Shown: piece after piece, positions 52,313 through 60,410 of the stretch
Layout: every line of letters starts with the position of its first letter
How positions within the stretch are numbered: position 1 is the stretch's first letter
Position numbers and translations under genes: made by a program
Source of the DNA: Streptomyces fradiae ATCC 10745 = DSM 40063
Lineage (GTDB): Bacteria > Actinomycetota > Actinomycetes > Streptomycetales > Streptomycetaceae
Reading direction: 5' to 3'
DNA: 64,000 nucleotides
Assembly (NCBI RefSeq): GCF_008704425.1
Contig: NZ_CP023696.1
Span: 4,690,501-4,754,500, forward strand
The notes under the pieces: generated by a model
Database searches by the model: none
Seen by the model: the letters and a program-made list of their open reading frames with translations, nothing else
Told to the model about the DNA's origin: nothing

Positions 52313-52511
52313 TCTCGCGTTGTACGATCAGCGCGTCGTAGTGGGGGGGGGAACGTACTTGCGAATACGCCCACCGAGTCAGCGGAGCCGCGCCCTGAAA
52401 CACCGGGCCGCTCCGCGCCGTTGCGTCGTGGGCCGCGCCGAGTGCGTCCGCCCCGCCCGAAGCGTTCCGGTGGCCCGGCTCCTCCCCGCTCCACAGCGAG
52501 AGGAGTCTTGA

Positions 52512-54290
52512 GTGACATCTGCCCAGTGGAGGGCGCGTACCGTCCTCCCCGCGGCCGCCGCCGCACTCGCCCTGAGCGGTGCGATGCTCGGCGCCGCCGT
52601 GCCCGCGCAGGCCGCGGACGGGGTCCCGGCCCCGGCGAAGCAGGGCGCGGGCGAGGTGCAGGCCCCGTCCAAGGCGGACCTGCTGGAGCGGGTCCGGGGC
52701 TCGGTCGCCGACGTCAACGACGGCGAGGCCGACACCAGCCCGGCGCGCGAGCAGGAGGCCGGCGAGCCGGCCGGCTCCGGCGCCAAGGAGTCGTACATCA
52801 TCGGCGGCACGCCCGCCACCATCACCGAGGCGCCGTGGATGGTGCAGCTGCACTACTACGACGACAAGGGCACCGCCGACGAGGCGGACGACGAGGGCTA
52901 CTTCTGCGGCGGCTCGCTCGTCGCCCCGAACAAGGTCCTCACCGCCGCGCACTGCGTGTACGGGCTGAACTGGGCCGACAACGGCGCGGTCGTCGCCGGC
53001 ACCAACCAGATGCCGACCGTGACCGACAGCGGCGCGGACCTGCACGGCGGCCGCGCCACGGGCATCTACCGCCAGTGGCTGAGCCCGACGTACGACGACG
53101 CCACGCTGACGGGCGGTGACCTCGCCGTCCTCACGCTGTTCGACCCGATGCCGTACAAGACCCTCCAGCTCACCCAGAGCGGCGACACGGTCTCGTACAA
53201 GCCGGGCACCCCCGCCACCGTCTACGGCTGGGGCCGCACCAGCTCCACCCACCAGGACGGCGCGCAGACGCTGCAGAAGGCCGTGGTCCCGATGCGGGAC
53301 GACGCCACCTGCTCGGCCTACTTCCAGGGCGACTTCGTCCCGGGCCAGATGACCTGCGCCGGCAACCCGGCCAGCGGCCAGGACGCGGGCACGGTCAGCC
53401 CGTGCAACGGCGACTCGGGCGGCCCGCTCGTCGTCGGCGGCCGGGTCGCCGGTGTGGTGTCCTGGGGCGTCCAGGACTGCGTCGAGAAGGGCGCGTACGG
53501 CGTCTACGCGAAGACCGGCACGTACGTCGGCCAGGTCAACGCGCGGATCGACGACACCGACCTCGACTTCGACGGCCGCGCGGACCTCTTCGCCCGCACG
53601 TCCGCCGGCGACGCCTGGGAGTACTACTCCCGCGGGACCGGGCTGGGCGGCCGGGTGTACCAGGGCGACTGGAGCGGCTTCGACCTGGTCCGCCAGACCG
53701 ACCTCGACCGGGACGGCTACCCCGACTACCTCCGCCGTACGACCGGTGGCACCCTGCAGTGGTTCCGCCCGTACACCGACCAGGCGACCAGCGTCGGCTC
53801 CGGCTGGGGCGCCATGAAGAACATCGTGGTCCCCGGCGACATGACCGGCGACGCGCTGCCCGACCTGCTCGCGCAGGACAAGAGCGGCTACCTGTGGCTG
53901 TACCCGGGCCGCGGCAACGGCACCTTCGGCTCGCGCGTCAGCGTCGGCTCCGGCTGGGGCGTCATGACCGTCTCCGGCAAGGGCGACTACACCGGCGACG
54001 GCAAGCCCGACATGCTGGCCCGCGACACGGCGGGGCGCCTGTGGGTGTACCCGGGCCGGGGCACCGCCACGGCGACGTTCACCAACCGCGTCCTGGCCGG
54101 CAAGAGCGGCTGGAACTTCACCGCGTACGCCGCCACCGGCGACATCAGCGGTGACGGCAAGGCCGACCTGCTGGCCCGCGACTCGGCCGGTGTGCTGTGG
54201 CTGTACCAGGGCCGCGGCTCCTCCGCGGCGCCGTTCGTGCCCCGCGTGAAGATCGGCTCCGGCTGGAACGCGTTCAACGTGCTCGGCTGA
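52512..54290 (+). CDS. Secreted trypsin-like (S1) serine protease with C-terminal FG-GAP/VCBS propeller repeats
   Basis: A 592-aa protein. Signal peptide 1-35 ending in AQAA, a propeptide to about residue 95, then a mature S1 domain starting IIGGTPATI. Triad motifs: LTAAHC, GGDLAVLTL and CNGDSGGPL. The residue at the position of trypsin Asp189 is Ser (TVSPCNGDSG), so the specificity pocket is not that of trypsin. The second half (about 355-592) holds repeated DxxGDGxxDLLARD calcium-binding FG-GAP/VCBS blades, a lectin-like propeller. The GTG at 52512 has GAGGAG upstream. Likely an extracellular protease. Confidence 0.92.
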   Translation: MTSAQWRARTVLPAAAAALALSGAMLGAAVPAQAADGVPAPAKQGAGEVQAPSKADLLERVRGSVADVNDGEADTSPAREQEAGEPAGSGAKESYIIGGTPATITEAPWMVQLHYYDDKGTADEADDEGYFCGGSLVAPNKVLTAAHCVYGLNWADNGAVVAGTNQMPTVTDSGADLHGGRATGIYRQWLSPTYDDATLTGGDLAVLTLFDPMPYKTLQLTQSGDTVSYKPGTPATVYGWGRTSSTHQDGAQTLQKAVVPMRDDATCSAYFQGDFVPGQMTCAGNPASGQDAGTVSPCNGDSGGPLVVGGRVAGVVSWGVQDCVEKGAYGVYAKTGTYVGQVNARIDDTDLDFDGRADLFARTSAGDAWEYYSRGTGLGGRVYQGDWSGFDLVRQTDLDRDGYPDYLRRTTGGTLQWFRPYTDQATSVGSGWGAMKNIVVPGDMTGDALPDLLAQDKSGYLWLYPGRGNGTFGSRVSVGSGWGVMTVSGKGDYTGDGKPDMLARDTAGRLWVYPGRGTATATFTNRVLAGKSGWNFTAYAATGDISGDGKADLLARDSAGVLWLYQGRGSSAAPFVPRVKIGSGWNAFNVLG

Positions 54291-54332
54291 CCGGAGTCGC
54301 CGACGGAGGAGCGGTACTCCGCCCCCCTTCCT

Positions 54333-54363
54333 GTGCCCGCCGTGCGCCCCGCACGGCGGGCAC
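54333..54363 (+). terminator. 14-bp perfect hairpin after the S1 protease gene
   Basis: GTGCCCGCCGTGCG (54333-54346) pairs perfectly with CGCACGGCGGGCAC (54350-54363) around a 3-nt loop. Located 42 nt after the stop. Confidence 0.8.
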
Positions 54364-54550
54364 GGCCATGCCCGCCGCCCCCGCGCGCCGGGCACGGCCA
54401 CGACCGGGCCGCGACCCGCGCGTCGCGTGGGCGGGGCGGGCCCCGGGACGGTCCGGGCGGCCGGTGCAACCCTTTCCCCGTGTCCGCTGTCTGATCGGGT
54501 GCCGCCGGGGAAACCCGGTGGGGACACGGGTCGAGGGGATCGAGGACACC

Positions 54551-55663
54551 ATGGGCGAGCAGGGCGAGCAGGGCGAGCGGGACACGGACGGCATATCCGG
54601 CTCCGGGGAGGGCCGGGACCGGGACAGGCCCGCCCCCGCCAGACGCGGCCTGGTGATCGCGGCCTGGTCGGTCGCGGCGCTGCTGGTCCTCGGCGCGGGC
54701 GGCGGAGCGGTCGCGTACCTGAAGATCGACGGCAACATCCGCAGCGTCGACATCAACACCCAGCTCGGCGACGACCGGCCCCAGGACATCGAGGACGGCT
54801 CCCTCGACATCCTCGTCCTCGGCTCCGACTCCCGCTCGGGCGCGAACGGCGCCTACGGCCGCGACGAGGGCGCGGCCCGCTCCGACACCGCGATGGTGGT
54901 CCACGTCCACGAGGGCCGGAAGAAGGCGAGCGTCGTCTCCATCCCGCGCGACACGCTGGTCACCCGCCCCGAGTGCGCCCGCCGCGACGGCACGAGCGAA
55001 CCGGCCGCGTACCGGGCGATGTTCAACACCGCCTACGAGGTCGGCGGACCCGCCTGCGCCGTGAAGACCGTCGAGCAGATGTCCGGGGTCCGCATGGACC
55101 ACTACGTCGAGGTCGACTTCACCGGCTTCAAGGAGATCATCGACGCGCTGGGCGGCGTCCAGGTCACCACCACGCGCCCGATCAAGGACGGCAGCAGCCA
55201 CCTCGACCTCGACCCGGGCACCCACCAGCTCGACGGGGAGCAGGCCCTCGGCCTGGTCCGCACCCGCAAGGGCGTCGGCGACCAGAGCGACCTCGGCCGC
55301 ATCCAGCTCCAGCAGGCCTTCGTCAAGGCGCTCGTCGAGCAGGTCGGGAAGGTCGGCGTCTTCACCAGCCCGCAGAAGCTGTGGGGCCTCGCCGACACGG
55401 CCACCAAGGCCGTCACCACCGACTCGGAGCTGGACGGCGTCAAGGAGCTCGCCGACCTCGCCGGGGGCCTGTCCGGTCTCGGCGCGGACGACATCCACAT
55501 GATCACGCTGCCCGTCCGGTACGACACGGTCGACCCCAACCGGGTCGTCCCCGTCGAGGCCCAGGCCGGGCAGGTGTGGCAGGCGCTGCTGTCGGACCTG
55601 CCCGTCCCGGCCTCCGCGACCCGCGACACCGCCACCGGCGCCGCGGCGGACGTCGTGCGCTGA
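54551..55663 (+). CDS. LytR-CpsA-Psr (LCP) family glycopolymer transferase
   Basis: A 370-aa protein. A charged N-terminal tail (1-42), one TM (about 43-67) and an extracellular LCP domain (about 88-290) with ILVLGSDSRSG, SDTAMVVHVHEGRKKASVVSI-type core, SIPRDTLV and GLVRTRKGVGDQSDLGR (conserved catalytic Arg/Asp). LCP proteins attach teichoic acids or arabinogalactan-type polymers to peptidoglycan. ATG 54551 is used; the upstream frame is open but shows no coding character. It may act on the glycopolymers begun by the WecA-like enzyme at 62005. Confidence 0.9.
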   Translation: MGEQGEQGERDTDGISGSGEGRDRDRPAPARRGLVIAAWSVAALLVLGAGGGAVAYLKIDGNIRSVDINTQLGDDRPQDIEDGSLDILVLGSDSRSGANGAYGRDEGAARSDTAMVVHVHEGRKKASVVSIPRDTLVTRPECARRDGTSEPAAYRAMFNTAYEVGGPACAVKTVEQMSGVRMDHYVEVDFTGFKEIIDALGGVQVTTTRPIKDGSSHLDLDPGTHQLDGEQALGLVRTRKGVGDQSDLGRIQLQQAFVKALVEQVGKVGVFTSPQKLWGLADTATKAVTTDSELDGVKELADLAGGLSGLGADDIHMITLPVRYDTVDPNRVVPVEAQAGQVWQALLSDLPVPASATRDTATGAAADVVR

Positions 55664-55855
55664 CCCGCGCCTCCGCCCCGCCCGCCCCGTCCCGCCCGCC
55701 TCGCCCCGCCCCGCCCCGCCCCCGGTGGAATACCCGGCGCCCCACCCCGGTTTTGGGAGATACGGCCGGTCCTGGCAGACTGGTACGTCGGCCCCGGTTC
55801 ACGCGCCCGCATCCCGCCGACGCGACCCGGAGCCCTCCCGAAACTAGGAGACACC

Positions 55856-56077
55856 TTGAAGCGCGACATCCACCCCGAGTACGTCGAGACCCAGGTCAGC
55901 TGCACCTGCGGTGCGTCGTTCACCACCCGCAGCACGATCGAGGCCGGCACCATCCGTGCCGAGGTCTGCTCCGAGTGCCACCCGTTCTACACGGGCAAGC
56001 AGAAGATCCTCGACACCGGTGGCCGTGTGGCCCGCTTCGAGGCCCGCTTCGGCAAGGCTGCCGGCTCGAAGAAGTAG
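55856..56077 (+). CDS. rpmE: 50S ribosomal protein L31 (zinc-binding form)
   Basis: A 73-aa L31. The four zinc-ligand Cys are seen in VSCTCGA and VCSECHPF (CxC and CxxC), so this is the C+ form. MKRDIHPEYVE is the standard N-terminus. The start is TTG at 55856, with TAGGAGA about 5 nt upstream. In Streptomyces the C+ form is used when zinc is sufficient. A strong T-tailed terminator follows. Confidence 0.97.
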   Translation: MKRDIHPEYVETQVSCTCGASFTTRSTIEAGTIRAEVCSECHPFYTGKQKILDTGGRVARFEARFGKAAGSKK

Positions 56078-56088
56078 CGAGCCGTACC

Positions 56089-56131
56089 GCCGGTCTCCGG
56101 CCGTCCCTCGGACGGCCGGGACCGGCTTTTT
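56089..56131 (+). terminator. Rho-independent terminator after rpmE
   Basis: GCCGGTC (56089-56095) pairs with GACCGGC (56120-56126), with an inner CCGGCCGTCC/GGACGGCCGG stem, followed by TTTTT (56127-56131). One of the few canonical T-tailed terminators in the window. Confidence 0.9.
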
Positions 56132-56211
56132 GGTCGGGGGTCCGGGGTCGCCCCCCAGGGCGCCCCGCCCTCCCGCAGCCCCTCATCTACACCCCACTCC
56201 AGGAGCCCCCG

Positions 56212-57288
56212 ATGTTCGAGGCGGTCGAGGAACTGGTCGGCGAGCACGCCGACCTCGAGAAGAAGCTCGCCGACCCTTCGGTCCACGCCGACCAGGCCAA
56301 CGCGCGCAAGCTGAACAAGCGCTACGCCGAGCTGACCCCGATCGTCGGCACGTACCGCTCCTGGAAGCAGACCGGCGACGACATCGAGACGGCCCGCGAG
56401 TTCGCCGCCGACGACCCCGACTTCGCCGCCGAGGTCAAGGTGCTGGAGAAGCAGCGCGAGGAGCTCACCGACCGGCTGCGGCTGCTCCTCGTCCCGCGCG
56501 ACCCCAGCGACGACAAGGACGTCATCCTGGAGATCAAGGCGGGCGCGGGCGGCGACGAGTCCGCCCTCTTCGCCGGCGACCTGCTGCGGATGTACCTGCG
56601 GTACGCCGAGCGGGTCGGCTGGAAGACCGAGATCATCGACGCCACCGAGTCCGAGCTGGGCGGCTACAAGGACGTCCAGGTCGCCGTGAAGACCAAGGGC
56701 GGCAACGGCGCCACCGAGCCCGGCCAGGGCGTCTGGGCCCGCCTGAAGTACGAGGGCGGGGTGCACCGCGTGCAGCGCGTGCCCGCCACCGAGTCGCAGG
56801 GCCGCATCCACACCTCCGCCGCCGGCGTCCTCGTCACGCCCGAGGCCGAGGAGATCGACGTCGAGATCAACCCCAACGACCTGCGGATCGACGTCTACCG
56901 CTCCTCCGGCCCCGGCGGCCAGTCCGTCAACACGACCGACTCCGCCGTCCGCATCACGCACCTGCCGACCGGCGTCGTCGCCTCCTGCCAGAACGAGAAG
57001 AGCCAGCTCCAGAACAAGGAGCAGGCCCTGCGCATCCTCCGCTCCCGGCTGCTGGCCATCGCCCAGGAGGAGGCCGAGCGCAGCGCCGCGGACGCCCGCC
57101 GCAGCCAGGTGCGCACGGTCGACCGGTCGGAGAAGATCCGCACGTACAACTACCCCGAGAACCGCATCTCGGACCACCGGGTGGGGTTCAAGGCGTACAA
57201 CCTGGACCAGGTGCTGGACGGGGACCTCGACTCCGTGATCCAGGCGTGCGTCGACGCCGACGCGGCGGCGAAGCTCTCCGCCGCGTGA
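56212..57288 (+). CDS. prfA: Peptide chain release factor 1
   Basis: A 358-aa RF1. It has the UAA/UAG-recognising PAT motif (RVPATESQGRIHTSA, about residue 185) and the catalytic GGQ (SSGPGGQSVNTTDS, about residue 235) that hydrolyses peptidyl-tRNA. The Gln of GGQ is the methylation target of PrmC, encoded next. AGGAG lies 6 nt before ATG 56212. Complete and of normal length. Confidence 0.97.
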   Translation: MFEAVEELVGEHADLEKKLADPSVHADQANARKLNKRYAELTPIVGTYRSWKQTGDDIETAREFAADDPDFAAEVKVLEKQREELTDRLRLLLVPRDPSDDKDVILEIKAGAGGDESALFAGDLLRMYLRYAERVGWKTEIIDATESELGGYKDVQVAVKTKGGNGATEPGQGVWARLKYEGGVHRVQRVPATESQGRIHTSAAGVLVTPEAEEIDVEINPNDLRIDVYRSSGPGGQSVNTTDSAVRITHLPTGVVASCQNEKSQLQNKEQALRILRSRLLAIAQEEAERSAADARRSQVRTVDRSEKIRTYNYPENRISDHRVGFKAYNLDQVLDGDLDSVIQACVDADAAAKLSAA

Positions 57289-57472
57289 GCCGGTCCCCGT
57301 ACCCGGCTTGAGGGCCCGTACCCGGCCCCGCCGGGCCCCGCGCCCGGCCCCGGCCACCCGGCGGGCCCGGTAGCCTCGGTTCCGCGCCCGGCCGCCGTAC
57401 CCGCCCAGCGGCCCCGTCCCGGTGACCGCGACCCCCGACCCGCCCCGTACGACCAGCAGCCCGGAGGACCAC

Positions 57473-58354
57473 GTGCAGCAGAATCCCGGGGGGAGAACCC
57501 CGAGCCCCCGCAGCCTGCTGCTGGCGGAAGTCGCCCAGGCCACGCAGCGCCTGGCCGACGCCGGCGTGCCGTCGCCGCGCTTCGACGCGGAGGAGCTCGC
57601 CGCGTTCGTGCACGGCGTGAAGCGCGGCGAGCTGCACCTCGTCAAGGACGCCGACTTCGACGCCCGCTACTGGGAGGCCGTCGCCCGCCGCGAGGCCCGT
57701 GAGCCGCTCCAGCACATCACCGGCCGGGCGTTCTTCCGCTACCTGGAGCTCCAGGTCGGCCCCGGCGTCTTCGTCCCGCGCCCGGAGACCGAGTCGGTCG
57801 TCGGCTGGGCCATAGACGCCGTGCGCGCCATGGACGTGGTCGAGCCGCTCATCGTCGACCTGTGCTCCGGCTCCGGCGCCATCGCGCTCGCCATGGCCCA
57901 GGAGGTGCCGCGCTCCCGCGTGCACGCCGTGGAGCTCTCCGAGGACGCCCTCGTGTGGACCCGGCGCAACGCCGAGGGCACCAGGGTCACCGTCCACCAC
58001 GGCGACGCCCTGACGGCCCTGCCCGAGCTGGACGGCCAGGTCGACCTGGTGATCAGCAACCCGCCGTACATCCCGCTCACCGAGTGGGAGTACGTGGCGC
58101 CCGAGGCGCGCGACCACGACCCCGAGATGGCGCTGTTCTCCGGCGAGGACGGCCTCGACGTGATCCGCGGCATCGAGCGCACCGCGCACCGGCTCCTGCG
58201 CCCCGGCGGCCTCGTCGTCGTCGAGCACGCGGACACGCAGGGCGGCCAGGTGCCGTGGATCTTCAACGAGGAGGCCGGCTGGACGGACGCCGCCGACCAC
58301 CCCGACCTGAACAACCGCCCCCGCTTCGCGACCGCGCGCAAGGCGACGCCGTGA
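57473..58354 (+). CDS. prmC: Release factor glutamine methyltransferase PrmC (HemK)
   Basis: A 293-aa SAM-dependent enzyme that methylates the GGQ glutamine of release factors. The N-terminal helical domain (about 20-85) binds the release factor. The methyltransferase domain has VDLCSGSGAIALAMA (SAM binding) and the catalytic NPPYIP. GTG 57473 is chosen for the GGAGG 5 nt upstream, over GTG 57422, which would add 17 residues. Its stop overlaps a GTG opening a 47-codon micro-frame. Confidence 0.95.
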   Translation: MQQNPGGRTPSPRSLLLAEVAQATQRLADAGVPSPRFDAEELAAFVHGVKRGELHLVKDADFDARYWEAVARREAREPLQHITGRAFFRYLELQVGPGVFVPRPETESVVGWAIDAVRAMDVVEPLIVDLCSGSGAIALAMAQEVPRSRVHAVELSEDALVWTRRNAEGTRVTVHHGDALTALPELDGQVDLVISNPPYIPLTEWEYVAPEARDHDPEMALFSGEDGLDVIRGIERTAHRLLRPGGLVVVEHADTQGGQVPWIFNEEAGWTDAADHPDLNNRPRFATARKATP

Positions 58355-58494
58355 CCGAGCGAAACGGGAGCGCGGTCCCCGCACGGGGACACCGGACGGC
58401 GCCGCAGGCGCCCGTGACGACCCAGCCGAAGGGCGGCGGTGCCCGCAGCGTCCCCGAGGCGAACCGAGTGACCGAAACTGGGAGGGCCCGCTGA
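58351..58494 (+). CDS. Possible 47-aa micro-protein bridging prmC and sua5
   Basis: The frame opens with GTG 58351 overlapping the prmC stop (GTGA) and closes with TGA 58492-58494 sharing its A with the sua5 ATG. It is Arg/Pro/Thr/Gly-rich and lacks any known motif. About 85% of third codon positions are G/C. The double overlap is unusual by chance, and the frame could simply carry ribosomes to sua5. Low confidence as a protein. Confidence 0.35.
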   Translation: MTERNGSAVPARGHRTAPQAPVTTQPKGGGARSVPEANRVTETGRAR

Positions 58495-59141
58495 TGGCAC
58501 GGCGATACGACTGCAACGACGCGACCGACCGCTCGACGGGCCTGCGCGAGGCCGCGTCCGCCGTCCGCCGCGGCGAGCTCGTCGTGCTGCCGACGGACAC
58601 CGTCTACGGCATCGGCGCCGACGCCTTCAGCCCGGAGGCCGTCGCCGACCTGCTGGACGCCAAGGGCCGCGGCCGCAACATGCCGACCCCCGTCCTCATC
58701 GGCTCGCCCAACACCCTGCACGGACTGGTCACCGACTTCTCCGAGAAGGCGTGGGAGCTCGTGGACGCCTTCTGGCCGGGCGCCCTGACGCTGGTCGCCA
58801 GGCACCAGCCGTCGCTCCAGTGGGACCTGGGCGACACGCGCGGCACGGTCGCGATCCGCATGCCGCTGCACCCGGTGGCGATCGAGCTGCTGACGGAGGT
58901 CGGCCCCATGGCCGTGTCCTCGGCGAACCTGACCGGCCACCCCGCGCCCGAGGACTGCGACGCCGCCCAGGGCATGCTCGGCGACTCCGTGTCGGTGTAC
59001 CTGGACGGCGGGCCCACGCCGGGCATCGTCCCGTCGTCGATCGTCGACGTCACGCGGGACGTGCCGGTGCTGCTGCGCGCGGGCGCGCTGTCCGCGGAGG
59101 AGCTGCGCAAGGTCGTACCCGACCTCGAGGTGGCCAATTGA
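58494..59141 (+). CDS. Threonylcarbamoyl-AMP synthase (Sua5/YrdC)
   Basis: A 215-aa YrdC-fold enzyme. It makes threonylcarbamoyl-AMP from threonine, bicarbonate and ATP for the t6A37 modification of ANN-decoding tRNAs. Signatures: VVLPTDTVYGIGADAF, KGRGRNMPTPVL, WPGALTLV, VAIRMPLHP and SSANLTGHP. It lacks the extra Sua5 C-terminal domain. It overlaps a micro-frame 5' and the LMW-phosphatase-like gene 3' (TTGA), so the prmC-to-59776 block is one operon. Confidence 0.95.
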   Translation: MARRYDCNDATDRSTGLREAASAVRRGELVVLPTDTVYGIGADAFSPEAVADLLDAKGRGRNMPTPVLIGSPNTLHGLVTDFSEKAWELVDAFWPGALTLVARHQPSLQWDLGDTRGTVAIRMPLHPVAIELLTEVGPMAVSSANLTGHPAPEDCDAAQGMLGDSVSVYLDGGPTPGIVPSSIVDVTRDVPVLLRAGALSAEELRKVVPDLEVAN

Positions 59142-59776
59142 CCGCCCCTGAGGGGCGTGGCATAGGCACGGCGAGCACGTTCCGCATCCTCCACGTCAGC
59201 ACCGGCAACGTCTGCCGCTCGCCGATCACCGAGCGGCTGACGCGGCACGCCCTGCGCGGGCGCATCGGCGACCCGGCGGGGTGCGGCCTCATCGTGGAGA
59301 GCGCCGGTACGTGGGGGCACGAGGGCGCCCCGATGGAGGCCAACGCCGAGACCGTCCTCGCGGACTTCGGCGCGGATGCCCGCGGCTTCGTCGGCCGCGA
59401 GCTGATCGACGAGCACGTCATCCGCGCCGACCTGGTCCTCACCGCGACCCGCGACCACCGCGCCCAGGTCATCTCCATGGGGCACAGCGCGGGGCTGCGC
59501 ACGTTCACGCTCAAGGAGTTCACCCGGCTCGTACGGGCCATAGACCCGACGACGCTGCCCGACCCGGAGGCCGAGGGCGTGGTGGCCCGCGCGCACGCCC
59601 TGGTGCAGGCGGCGGCGGCGCTGCGCGGCTGGCTGCTGGCGCCGAACGCCGAGGCGGACGAGGTGAACGACCCGTACGGCGCCCCCATCACCTTCTTCCG
59701 GTCCGTCGGCGACGAGATCAACCAGGCGCTGGAGCCGGTCGTGACGGCCCTCACCGGCGTACCCGCCGACCACTGA
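59138..59776 (+). CDS. Low-molecular-weight protein tyrosine phosphatase-like protein, nucleophile Cys replaced by Ser
   Basis: A 212-aa protein of the LMW-PTP/arsenate reductase fold. The P-loop reads HVSTGNVCRSPITERL. In active enzymes the first P-loop position is the nucleophilic Cys (VCxGNxCRS); here it is Ser21 (codon 59198-59200), while Arg27 and the second Cys remain. A DPEAE segment near the C-terminal third may be the general acid. So ordinary phosphatase activity is unlikely; a phosphoprotein-binding or regulatory role is inferred. TTG 59138 overlaps the sua5 stop as TTGA. The longer upstream frame is a shadow of sua5. Confidence 0.85.
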   Translation: MTAPEGRGIGTASTFRILHVSTGNVCRSPITERLTRHALRGRIGDPAGCGLIVESAGTWGHEGAPMEANAETVLADFGADARGFVGRELIDEHVIRADLVLTATRDHRAQVISMGHSAGLRTFTLKEFTRLVRAIDPTTLPDPEAEGVVARAHALVQAAAALRGWLLAPNAEADEVNDPYGAPITFFRSVGDEINQALEPVVTALTGVPADH

Positions 59777-60410
59777 GCCCCGGGCCCCGCCCCGCCCTGC
59801 CCCGGCCCCCCGTCGCCCGCCCGTCCCCGGTCCCGCGGCCCCCCCCGGGCCCGGAACGCGCCCGCCCGTGCCCCGGCCCGGCGGGTTTGGCCGCGCGCCG
59901 TGCGTCCCCCAGCGCGGCCGCGCCCCCCCGCACCCGAGCGCGCCCCGGCTCCGTCCTGACCCCTGCCGAGCGCGCCCCGGCCACCACCCCGTGCCCGCGC
60001 ACCCCGTTGCCCGCGCACCCCGTGCCGTCCCCAGCTCGTGCCGCCGCACCCCGTGCCGCCCCACCGCCGGTCGGGCGCACTCCGGGCCGGGGCCGCCGCA
60101 CGCTCACCGGCCGGGCCCGTGGCAGGCGTGCTTCGTCCCCCGTGCGGGCGACCCCCGCTCACCGGGCACCCGCGCGCCCCCGCGGGCGCGCCCTGCGAAC
60201 CGCTTGGCAGCCGGTCGGCCCGCCCCGCGCCGACGGCCCGCCCCGCGCGTGTACGGGCCCTGCGTCCCTCCGCGCCCCCCAGGGCACCCCGCCGGGTCCG
60301 GAGCCGCGTGCCGCGCACGGGCGGCCGGGCGGCGGCCGGCGGGCGGGGTGTGCGGCTCCGCCCTACAGTGGAGGAACCGGGGGACCCGCCTGGAGCGCCT
60401 GGAGCCACCG
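59777..60410. other. GC-rich intergenic region before glyA, no gene seen
   Basis: 634 nt of very GC-rich sequence with degenerate repeats around GCACCCCGTGCC (about 59990-60070). Frames on both strands are Arg/Pro/Ala-only. TACAGT (60363-60368) may be the -10 of the glyA promoter, giving a leader of about 40 nt with GGAG before the start. Confidence 0.5.

Noticed and set aside
52343..52351. G9 homopolymer as a phase-variation tract
   Set aside because: It is in a non-coding leader of a GC-rich genome; nothing ties it to a switching gene.
59751..60107. 118-codon minus-strand frame before glyA
   Set aside because: Consists of Arg/Gly/Ala only, driven by GC repeats; no start signal or codon bias.
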